Shown here piece after piece: positions 43,387 to 51,510 of a stretch of 64,000 bases of DNA; the first letter of the stretch is position 1, and each line of letters opens with the position of its first letter. The stretch covers positions 434,001-498,000 of the forward strand of contig JAJTUP010000035.1 of assembly GCA_021399435.1 (NCBI GenBank). The letters run 5' to 3'. The notes under the pieces are model-generated. The model was not told where the DNA came from and did not search any database. It worked only from the letters and a program-made list of their open reading frames with translations. The translations under genes were made by a program, and so were the position numbers. The stretch is from Diaporthe sp. PMI_573. Lineage: Eukaryota > Ascomycota > Sordariomycetes > Diaporthales > Diaporthaceae.

Positions 43387-43530
43387 TTAGAAGTCGTCGA
43401 GCTTTAATAAGTCGAGATTTCCAGCCGTTAAGCCATCTCTCAGATCGTGCAATTCATCAGGCCCAGACTCCTGGCCGATGTTGGCGTTAATAGGATAGAT
43501 GATCTGCCTCGTCGGCCAGGTGTGCGAGAT
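43387..43530 (-). pseudogene. terminal exon of an unidentified gene
   Basis: Following an acceptor-like AAATTAG, the minus strand reads 48 codons including 'TWPTRQIIYPINANIGQESG' and 'DELHDLRDGLTAGNLDLLKL' and ends in TAA. The stop codon and about 20 bp beyond it are the same as at 32363-32390, so both may be 3' ends of related genes. No upstream exon identified. Confidence 0.35.
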
Positions 43531-43599
43531 CTAATTTAAATGAGCGGCTTCAGCCAAGATCTCGCCTCGTCTGTCGACACATCCGACAACATCTAAATT

Positions 43600-44166
43600 C
43601 TAACCGTATATCAATTTGGGGCCACACTCGCAGCCCCAAGGATTGTATGGGCTAGCTGGTGCTCTATCAATAATCATGCGCCAGCACTCAGTACATTGGA
43701 CATGCCTTCTGCATGGCTTCCATATAATGTCCGAAAATTCCTTCAACTCCTTTTTGCACTCGTAGCATTGGTGTGCTTCAGGGGGCAATGTTGCTATAAA
43801 GTTCTTTGTTGCAACGCGGGGATAGAGAAAAGTTGGGTCAAGCTTGTTTTCGTGGACAACTTGTTGAAGGTATGAGAGCCTGCCAGCGAGATCCTCATAC
43901 GCACGACGATTGCGTGTTCGAAGTTGTTTGAAGGCTTGTATTCTGTAACCTTCGGGGGTGTCATTGAGAGCCACGGCCAGCGAGTCCCTACCCCAGACCT
44001 TGTTCAGGGTTGTGATGCAGCTTCTGAAAGACTTTGCGTCGAAAAGGATGTTATACAACTTGCGTCGTTCGCTCGCATGATGGACATCACAGGACCATTT
44101 GACAAGTAGGCCTTCGGTATCGCGGATAGGATGTTTTGAAGGTACGTTAAGAGTATCATCTGCCAT
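43600..44166 (-). CDS. Cys/His-rich protein, 188 aa, member of an undescribed family
   Basis: ATG 44166 ('MADDTLNVPSKHPIRDTEGL'). Residues 1-110 are helical ('AYEDLAGRLSYLQQVVHENK'); residues about 140-185 hold 'CYECKKELKEFSDIIWKPCR', 'RHVQCTECWRMIIDR' and 'GCECG', i.e. Cys-x2-Cys...Cys...His-x2-Cys-x2-Cys...Cys-x-Cys, spaced like a RING- or zinc-binding fold. A decayed paralogue lies at 34165-34440. I do not recognise a named family. A RING-like ubiquitin ligase role is possible but unproven. The frame is intact; promoter region upstream is AT-rich. Confidence 0.6.
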   Translation of the reverse strand: MADDTLNVPSKHPIRDTEGLLVKWSCDVHHASERRKLYNILFDAKSFRSCITTLNKVWGRDSLAVALNDTPEGYRIQAFKQLRTRNRRAYEDLAGRLSYLQQVVHENKLDPTFLYPRVATKNFIATLPPEAHQCYECKKELKEFSDIIWKPCRRHVQCTECWRMIIDRAPASPYNPWGCECGPKLIYG

Positions 44167-44634
44167 GATCAGAACTTGTATAATCAACGATGTCTGTGAC
44201 TATTTGTGAGTGTTTGGTGCAAGAAGGATATATAACTGAAAAAGTGCTTTGAGTCTCTATTCCTTGGTAGCAGCACGGACCTGTATTTATACTTGGTCTA
44301 CATTACAGCAAAAAGTAAGAATAAGTCACTAAATTTACAAGAAGGTGTTTTGAAACCAAAATGTTGGTTTCTGGATTGAAAATCTAGGATTCCAAATTAT
44401 AAGTTGGGCTGCCCACATTCGGCCCACCTCCACCCGCGACCGCGTTAGGTCCACATCTACACATAAAACGCGTTTTCTCAACGAGTGATTTTTTTCTGGC
44501 ATCGCCGAGGGCGAGAGATCCAACGGCATGGTCATTAGGCCGGAAGGAAGAAGCTTGTTTATCGAAAAAGCAATAGAGGGAAGATATGGACCTTGTATCT
44601 TGAATGCATCTCGGCTACAGGTAAGGCGTACCCT

Positions 44635-45336
44635 CTACTTGTTATCCAGCATCCGGCGGCATAGATCAAGGAAAACTTCGTTCACGCTTACTTTGACATT
44701 AGTTAGATTTCATTACTACTGATCCCGTTTTCTTCCCCCTCTTTTCGCAGTTACTTACTGCTGGTCTTAGCACTGGCCTCATAATACTGAGCTCCCCAGT
44801 TTTGTGAAATAGCAAGTGCTTTGGTACGCGGGACTTCTCTCTGATCCTCGAGGTCGACTTTGTTCCCAACTAGAACAATGGGCACTTGATCCCTGTCTTT
44901 GAGACGCACAATCTCTTCTCGAAGGTCATACAGCTCATTCAATGTGGATCGCGATGTGATGCTGAATACAAGCAGGAATCCATCGCCTTTTTTTATATAC
45001 TCGTCTTTCGAAGACGCTGCAACAGGTCAGAGCAGTAATTCGAGGATCTCCAGAGGTAGTTTCTTACAGGATTGGTTTGTTCCTGTAGTGTCGAGACTAT
45101 ATATGTCAGGTAAGTGAAGGTCGATGAGATATCTTGTTTGCGAAAAGGGCTTACATTTCCAATTCAACCTGGCCGCCCTAATCCTGATGTTACCATTCCT
45201 GTATTGAGAGAGATAACCCAGGGCACATACATCTACAACGAGTTGCTTCCAGTACGAGTCCTCGATCGTTGGATCATAGCTCTCGATCCACTCATTGTGG
45301 ACGAAACGTCCTATTCAGTAGGTCGGTAAGCAGACC
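44635..45336 (-). pseudogene. Ras-like small GTPase, lacking P-loop and CAAX box
   Basis: Splicing introns 45178-45230, 45097-45154, 45017-45067 and 44691-44758 yields one reading frame: effector region 'WIESYDPTIEDSYWKQLVVD', switch II 'ELEILDTTGTNQSSS' (Thr where Ala59 of Ras is usual, Gln61 kept), 'GDGFLLVFSITSRSTLNELY', the NKxD motif 'VPIVLVGNKVDLEDQREV', 'YYEASAKTS' and the final 'VNEVFLDLCRRMLDNK' then stop. The first exon with the GxxxxGKS loop is not found: upstream of about 45336 the sequence becomes an AT-rich palindromic repeat. The C-terminus lacks a CAAX prenylation box. Splice sites are all good, so it may be a recently truncated Ras/Rap-like gene. Confidence 0.75.
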
Positions 45337-45339
45337 TGC

Positions 45340-45465
45340 GTATTTGGATATGATATATCGATATCAACTCTGCTATCTGGATATATCGATATTGATATAT
45401 ATCGATATCGATATAACTGTCTGCCTCTTAAATGGATATCCAGATTGATATCCACCTAAATACCG
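45340..45465. repeat. AT-rich repeat of GATATC/CGATAT palindromes
   Basis: Multiple copies of 'gatatatcgatat' and 'tggatat' types. It lies exactly where the first exon of the Ras-like gene is expected. Confidence 0.7.
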
Positions 45466-45577
45466 CTCTCTGATTGGCTGAAAAGGTCTTATCAATTGAT
45501 TAGATGATGAAAAAACTTCTCTCAATTTCAACATCAGCACCATCTCAGTACTTGTTCAAGCGGCCTTAGGTATACTA

Positions 45578-46022
45578 CCGTATTAATTGGGAAAATTCAT
45601 CTTTGCGCTAGGCCAGTAGCGGCATAGCGGTCAGGCGCTGACCAGGGCCTCCATCAGGGGTCTCATCAAAATTTGCAGTGCACCGAAACAACTGCATTCG
45701 GCCAACATAAAAGACGCTCGGTTGGGTGAAGTACAATTAGGAGGAGAAGTCCTCATAAGGCCACTACTATACACTCCTGGATCGCCGAGGCATATTGTCA
45801 TTATCGTCGCCGCCGTCGCACAACAGTAGGAATAACTTCAAAGCTCAGCTCTGGACAGGGAAATGCTTGAAAGAACAAAAAGGGAGTCGGAAATATCTGG
45901 GAATGGGGTAGTGCGGCCTTGGCGAGGCGTTAAACTGATTTTGGCGGTGCGTTAAGCCTGTTGCGGTTAGGGGGACTGGGGGGCCCTGCTAGTGCAAAGA
46001 TGAATTTTCTCAATTAATACGG
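45578..46022. mobile_element. MITE, family 2 (445 bp)
   Basis: Terminal inverted repeats: left CCGTATTAATTGGGAAAATT, right end the reverse complement with one mismatch, continuing to 'catctttgc' on both sides (about 30 bp). TA flanks (45576-45577 and 46023-46024). The first 11 bp are shared with MITE family 1 but the interior is unrelated, so the same transposase may mobilise both. No coding capacity. Confidence 0.88.
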
Positions 46023-46057
46023 TAGCACAATTAGCTTATCCAGGTGATTTATCGACC

Positions 46058-47400
46058 ATGACATCCTCTCAGACCACCGCCGCCTCTACGATTTCGGACC
46101 AGCCCATTACTGGGACGTCTCTGGACTTTTTCCTCTTCTTCAAAGCAACGTATCCTGATGAGGACACCCAGAACACCACCGGCGGGTCACGTACGCGCAA
46201 ATCTAGGGGTATGGTGATGTATCGATGTCTCCATTGCCCTGCCGATAAGCCCTGGGCGAATCGGAAGCGGGACAACGCATGGCATCACGCCCGGCGGTGC
46301 CATGCCGATATTATCTCTTCCCTCGATTGCACGCTCATTGGGGGCAGTTCTGATGTTCTAGATGATGAAAGGGAAGCCAAACGCCCTCGGATTGATGCTT
46401 TATTTCCCTCTCGTTACTCGGATGCCTTTCTCTGCCGTATGTTCGACCGCGATCAGTACTTAGATGCAATAATCAGCCTAATCACACGCCGCCGGCTTGC
46501 CTTCTCAGCAATTACCTGGGATGAGATGCAAGAGATTATGCTAGCAGCTAATCCTGCTATAGAGGACCTTTTAGTGACCAACCGAAGTGCTCTAATGCGA
46601 CTAATTGATGCCACATATGAGTTATATTCTTAGCTCATGGCAACTCTTGAAGCTTCCATCTCGAAGATCCATATCCTCTCTGATCTCTGGACATCGCCCC
46701 ATCGCCATGGGATACTCGCCATCTCTGCGCGATGGGTTGATCAGGATTATCAGCCACGAAGGGCACTGCTAGCGATGCCAGGATGTCGCTATAGCCATAG
46801 TGGTGGAACCCAGGCATCTCTAATTTTCGATACACTGGCAAAGTACGGCATTGCTTCTAAAGTGGGCTACCATGTAGGGGATAACGCCACTTCAAATGAT
46901 ACCTGCTTGTCTTATCTCTCACGGCGGTTACGAGAAGACTATGGTGTACGATAGCTCTTCCCTTATCTCTGGATTAGGATTAATTGGTTGCTAGTTGACG
47001 TTTGATCCCTCTAAGCGCCGTATCCGCTGCATCGCCCACATTATTAACCTATCCCTTCAAGCATTCCTTCTCGCGTCTTCAAAAGAGGCACTAATCGCCG
47101 CTCTTAATGCCGCCGATGATACCTCAAGCGATCAGTTATTTGCACAGTTCTACGACACCTTACACGACGCCGGACAGACAAGAAGAACAGATGAGGCCCA
47201 TCAGAGAAGAAGAGCTTCGCGAAGAGGCAATCGTATACTTGAGAACTTCACTGGATGGCAGCATATCGCGCCCCTACGGAAAGTACACAACATCGCGGTC
47301 TGGATACGTAATTCTACGCTTCATTCGGCTATATGGGACGATGAAATAAAGCTCCGACTAGGCATAGATAATGCCACTTGTTGCTTTTCTAATTTTACGA
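46058..47400 (+). pseudogene. hAT transposase (copy 4), stop codon, truncated 3'
   Basis: Starts 'MTSSQTTAASTISDQPITGT' with a BED-type finger ('CLHCPADKPWANRKRDNAWH', 'HARRCH'). TAG at 46631-46633 interrupts 'TYELYS*LMATLEASISKIH'; the frame then goes on with 'ILSDLWTSPHRHGILAISAR' and 'GYHVGDNATSNDTCLSYLSR'. A 49-nt intron (46946-46994) joins 'LREDYG' to 'LTFDPSKRRIRCIAHIINLS'. Homology ends near 47400, right where the antisense MADS-like gene ends. The C-terminal dimerisation domain is absent. The stop would be CAG after one base reversal. Confidence 0.85.
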
Positions 47401-47402
47401 AA

Positions 47403-47921
47403 TTACGTACTATCACCAAAGAAATCTACTGCAAGCGGATAAGGCTCTCTGTATCTGATAGCAGCTGTAGACTTGACCGCCGCGGCAACACCGGTTGGAG
47501 GAGGAGCTGCAGAACAAAGCGGGCTTCCCAGGGTTACAACCGGCGTGTCTTCTTCTTTGTAACAGGAGTTGGAGGAGGAGGTAGATAAACGAGTCGGGAC
47601 GAATGCCTTCTCATCACCCGGCACCATTACACGGTGACGAGACACATTAGTAGCCCGATCGGCCACCGTGTCGAAGTGATCCGGCCCGAAACGCTGCCAG
47701 GCCCGAACGCCGTTTAGGACAGGCGAAAAATGGTCATCTGATTGGTAGATATAGATGTCGCCGTTATATTCGCACAAGACGGCCATATGTGCACCGGTTA
47801 GCTTAGACAGCATGTTTGCTTTCTTCATAACACCTTTACGACGATTTTGAAAGCCCTTGGCGGGATTAGTGAATCCTCTTGACTTCTTCATATTAACAAA
47901 TGAGATGGTGAATAATAACAT
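47403..47921 (-). CDS. MADS-box-like protein
   Basis: From ATG 47921 or the better placed ATG 47891 ('MKKSRGFTNPAKGFQNRRKG'), followed by 'VMKKANMLSKLTGAHMAVLC' and 'EYNGDIYIYQSDD'. This is the pattern of a divergent MADS (SRF-type) DNA-binding domain: basic helix with RRKG and KKA, then two beta strands. The usual second half of about 100 residues is Ser/Pro/Ala-rich. It ends at 47403 in or near sequence of the neighbouring hAT pseudogene, so the original C-terminus may be lost. Probably a lineage-specific expanded family; targets unknown. Confidence 0.55.
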   Translation of the reverse strand: MLLFTISFVNMKKSRGFTNPAKGFQNRRKGVMKKANMLSKLTGAHMAVLCEYNGDIYIYQSDDHFSPVLNGVRAWQRFGPDHFDTVADRATNVSRHRVMVPGDEKAFVPTRLSTSSSNSCYKEEDTPVVTLGSPLCSAAPPPTGVAAAVKSTAAIRYREPYPLAVDFFGDST

Positions 47922-48319
47922 GAATAACGAACAGATTGGAGTGGACCCTTATGGACAAGAAACCCAACTCTTATATCTTGGTTGTATGTCTTTGAAAATT
48001 AGAATGCACGTCGGAGACCATCTTTGTGAACCACCTCAAGTGTGGCCGGACCTTCTCCAGTACTGTTTCATGACTTTTGTTATAGAGGGTCTTCCACTTG
48101 TGGCCATATGCAACAGTACTTGATACGCTGATAGACCTCAATGTCCAGAACCTGAAAGCCAGAATTAGTGAAATAGTGTTCTATTCCTCAATCTTTGATT
48201 CTTAAAATCTTTCTTTCCGAAGCGAATACTGCACCATAGTCTTACAAAGCTTAAAGTATCAATATTACCTTATAAAAACCCGCGACTATCGTTTCTCCTC
48301 CCCCCCTCTTTGTTTAGCA
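47922..48319. other. no gene seen
   Basis: Upstream region of the MADS-like gene and downstream region of the HNH gene; short frames only. Confidence 0.4.
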
Positions 48320-49327
48320 TTACAGTATACGATAAGTATTAAAGACAGTCGTAGTAGAGCAGAGAAGGAAGGGCTTGATTAGGTATAGGATGGACCATGC
48401 GAAGTGTGCGAGCACGCATTCTCGTGGGATATGGCGGCAGTTCTGAAGCGTGACGTTGTGGTAAAGGTCGCGCAATTCAGAGCCGCTGCCAATCACATGT
48501 ACAGCGTACTCGAACGTGGGGCCTAGCGGTGGTGAGGCCGTCGAGGCCGTTGAGGTTGCGATGCCTGGCTTCGGTATGATGGTCCATTGGCGATTGTCAA
48601 ACTCTTTATGTAGGTCCGCCTTCAGTGTAAGGAGATTGCCTGGGTCGTTTATATTTGTGATCCAAGCCATGCCATTTCGCCGGAGCCACTTGTCCTCAAG
48701 CTTTGGTATGAGGTGTGCTCTTGTAGGTCCAAGTGATGAAGCTGTAACAGCGCAGCGCGAGGGGAGGGGGTCAACTGGAGAAGACTTGGGCCAAATGTCG
48801 TTGTCATTGTCATCGCTGGAGGGGAAGTTGTCATGAGGGAACTGCCAGTCTTCCCATGAAGGGACGACGGGGTATGGGTTCGTCTGATCTGCCAATCCCA
48901 TAGCTATTAGTACCAATCCTCGAGACAGCAGGTCGCAACAGGGTGGTCAGGTACCGTAGCCAGCGACGACAATGTAGTACTCGCGCTCCACGAGGATGCC
49001 ATCTCTGGGAACAAGGTCATCGACAGGCTTCTTGCCCTCACGGTCAATGGAGAGGTAACCGGTAGAAAAGGCGTTATTGGCAATGATCTGGGCCGCGAGA
49101 AGGGCTGTGCGGTAGTGCACTCCAAGCGCAACCGCGTCCCCGTCTTGCGGCGAGGGATCAACGCGAGGCAAGCTGAAGAGTGTGTGATATGGACACTTCC
49201 AGCCGGATCTGCTACGGTAGCTGAAGGCTGTGAAATAGATCAAAGAAAATGAAGCGAATTCTGCTAGTGCGGCGGCTGCACGCAAGGCGGCTGTTCGTGC
49301 TGCACCCCCCCCCCAACCAGAGAGCAA
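48320..49327 (-). CDS. HNH_2-domain fungal protein
   Basis: Exon 1 ends at 48955 and exon 2 runs 48903-48320, joined over a 51-nt intron (GTACCT...ATAG) to give 'YYIVVAGYAMGLADQTNPYP'. Exon 1 has 'HTLFSLPRVDPSP', 'VALGVHYRTALLAAQIIANN' and 'VPRDGILVEREYY'; exon 2 has the HNH_2 core 'CAVTASSLGPTRAHLIPKLE', 'RNGMAWITNINDPGNLLTLK' and 'ADLHKEFDNRQWTIIPKP', and the typical end 'ECVLAHFAWSIL'. The metal-finger His residues ('AHLIP', 'DLHKEFD') are conserved. The family is fungal and of unknown role; nuclease activity is inferred from the fold. The start is uncertain: a CTTCAG acceptor near 49220 may join an earlier exon. Confidence 0.75.
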
Positions 49328-49374
49328 GAGTCCAGTCGTGTAGAAACCACGACGTTCAGACGGGAAAAGACTAC

Positions 49375-49455
49375 AGCCTAGGTACTATTGTTGTCATCAG
49401 GAACAAAGCTGATCTTGAGGATCAAAGAAACCAAACATTGGAGACCCCATAGTAA
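49375..49455 (+). pseudogene. Ras-like GTPase fragment (NKxD segment)
   Basis: 'GTIVVIRNKADLEDQRNQTL' matches 'VPIVLVGNKVDLEDQREV' of the Ras-like gene at 44.6-45.3 kb. Nothing else of the domain is recognisable on either side. Confidence 0.45.
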
Positions 49456-50573
49456 GAATGTAATGTTCCCTGGAGGGAGGCCTCAGCTGCACGCCCCTGA
49501 CGAGCTATCACATTTCCTGCTGATGAACCAACCGCCGTTGTGGCAAGACGCGCTGGTGACGCCGTAATGTGCAAGAGCAGTAGGTGCAAATTCTACTGTG
49601 TTCTTCTCGCGATTGTATTCAAAGAAATTATTACATAAACCTGGCGACCCCCACGGACGATTTGACACCTGTCTTGAAGCTTAGCACAGCCGAAACGACT
49701 CAAAGAGTCCGAGGAATATGAGTATATTTAAATAGAGGAGGATGAATGATCATAGGCTGAACTGCTTAGGCTGGCTTTTGCACTCGATTGGAGCCTGGGC
49801 AACCCACGTATTTTGAATTATGCCTACAGCAGATGCAAAGCAGACCAACTTTAATTTCTCCCAAGAACTGCATCACATTATGATCCTTTTCTTGGGCACG
49901 GAGCCAGCCTTGGACGCTACAGCCAACCACCGTTTCAACTTCCTTGAATAGATTCATGGTAGTGTTTTCCCCTTGAGGGCCCCTCCTTTGGTCAGACTCA
50001 ACAACAAGCCTGCATGAGAATCATCCAACAGGATCTCCCTTGAATATACCTAGCATGTCGGTCCTCCGCAATCTCCTTACCTGCCATCCACAACTCTCTC
50101 CGAAGTGGGACCAAATGTAAATTACGAAGTAGTTGACATCTAGCACCTTTTTCAAAATTCAACTTAAAATCAGAAATTAAGGAATGAAACATTATAGTAT
50201 ATTCATTTCAGGGCTGTTCCAACGCTTAAAGAAACGTAAACAGAATTCCAGGGGGCGGAGGTGACGATCTGCAGGGGGGACTTCAAGTTGCATGTTATAC
50301 CGGAAGGTGTATCAGAAGCACGTGAAGAAGAACTATACCATAAATAGTCACAGGGTTGTATCGCAACTGATCGGGGTGGGACAAGCTCTCCAGAGACCTC
50401 ATCTATCCCCGACGAGCCCCTACCCAGCTAAACCGTTGCATGTAAGCCATCCGTTAATTCGAAGACACTACCTCCCACAGTCCTGATAACGCAGCCCTTA
50501 CGCCATCGGTTCCGGAGCCGATGCGTAAGAGGAAAGAGGTAGCGACGGGATCCGAGAGGCGGGGCTAAACGTA
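49456..50573. other. no gene seen
   Basis: Both strands have only short frames (up to 64 codons) without resemblance. Ends at the left TIR of MITE copy B. Confidence 0.4.
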
Positions 50574-50770
50574 CCGTATTAATTCACCAAATTCGCCCAA
50601 ACCCTGTCATCGCCCTTCCTTAACACAGCTTAGTGACAGTCTAAGGATGGTTTAGGGTTTTCGTTGAGCCACATTGAACCACCAGATCTCTCCACTTTTC
50701 CTTTGAATACAGAGTTCAATTGGCTTCTGCCACTGACAGGGGGTTGGACGAATTTGGTGAATTAATACGG
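50574..50770. mobile_element. MITE, family 1, copy B (197 bp)
   Basis: Same sequence and orientation as copy A at 26044-26241 except for a single missing C; TA on both sides (50572-50573, 50771-50772). See copy A for the TIRs. Confidence 0.92.
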
Positions 50771-50772
50771 TA

Positions 50773-51510
50773 GGAGGAGAAAAAAGGTTGTTGTAGGACC
50801 CTCTGGTAGCGGTGCCAAAGGCGGAAGGCGAAGCTGAGGACAGAAGGATCGCATAAAGTCGTGTCTAGCAATCGGAGCCGGCAGGTGTATAGGCCGGAAT
50901 ACCGGGAGGGCCAGGCAAATAGTGTTGACGTAGGGGCCCGCCGAGCCGCGCGGGCGTGCGAAGCAACGACGCTGCGGGTTCTTTTTTTGGGGTGTACGAG
51001 CTGGGCGGGGCGAGGTTAGTTGGTCGGTGAGCCATCCGCGGGTGACGGCGGAGTTGAACTTCAGGCGAGGAGTTTGCAGGTATCAGAGGCTGCTGGAGCT
51101 GCAGCCAGACGAGAACCTGGGCATGCGGAGCGAGAGTGGAGAATTGGAGGGATGGCTGAGGACTCGACTGTTTTGCTGTTGTGTCGGCGTCCATAGATGC
51201 CGATCTGGAAGTGCAAGAAAGTGGCGATGACAAGGATGGCGCTTAGTCATGCAAACGTACCCGAAAGGGAAGGCTGTCTAAACCTGAACTGGATAAATTC
51301 CGGCCCGCCCTCCAGCTGCACCACGCCATGGATGCGAAACGTCCGTGATCCCAGCCAGCTCCTTCGCGCTTTCACACACCCTCCCACGTCCTTCGGTCCT
51401 CCCGAATCTGCATTCCTGCAGCCTCCCCATGATATATTACCTCGTTTGTGGAAGTCTGTCGACCTCCTCATTACAGCGAACGTCGCGCTTTCGACGTGTT
51501 GCCGGATTAA
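50773..51510. other. upstream region of the FunK1 gene
   Basis: No convincing gene. GC-rich at first, then pyrimidine-rich ('ctccttcgcgctttcacac', 'cctcccacgtccttcgg') before the ATG at 51511, as in many fungal promoters. Confidence 0.4.
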
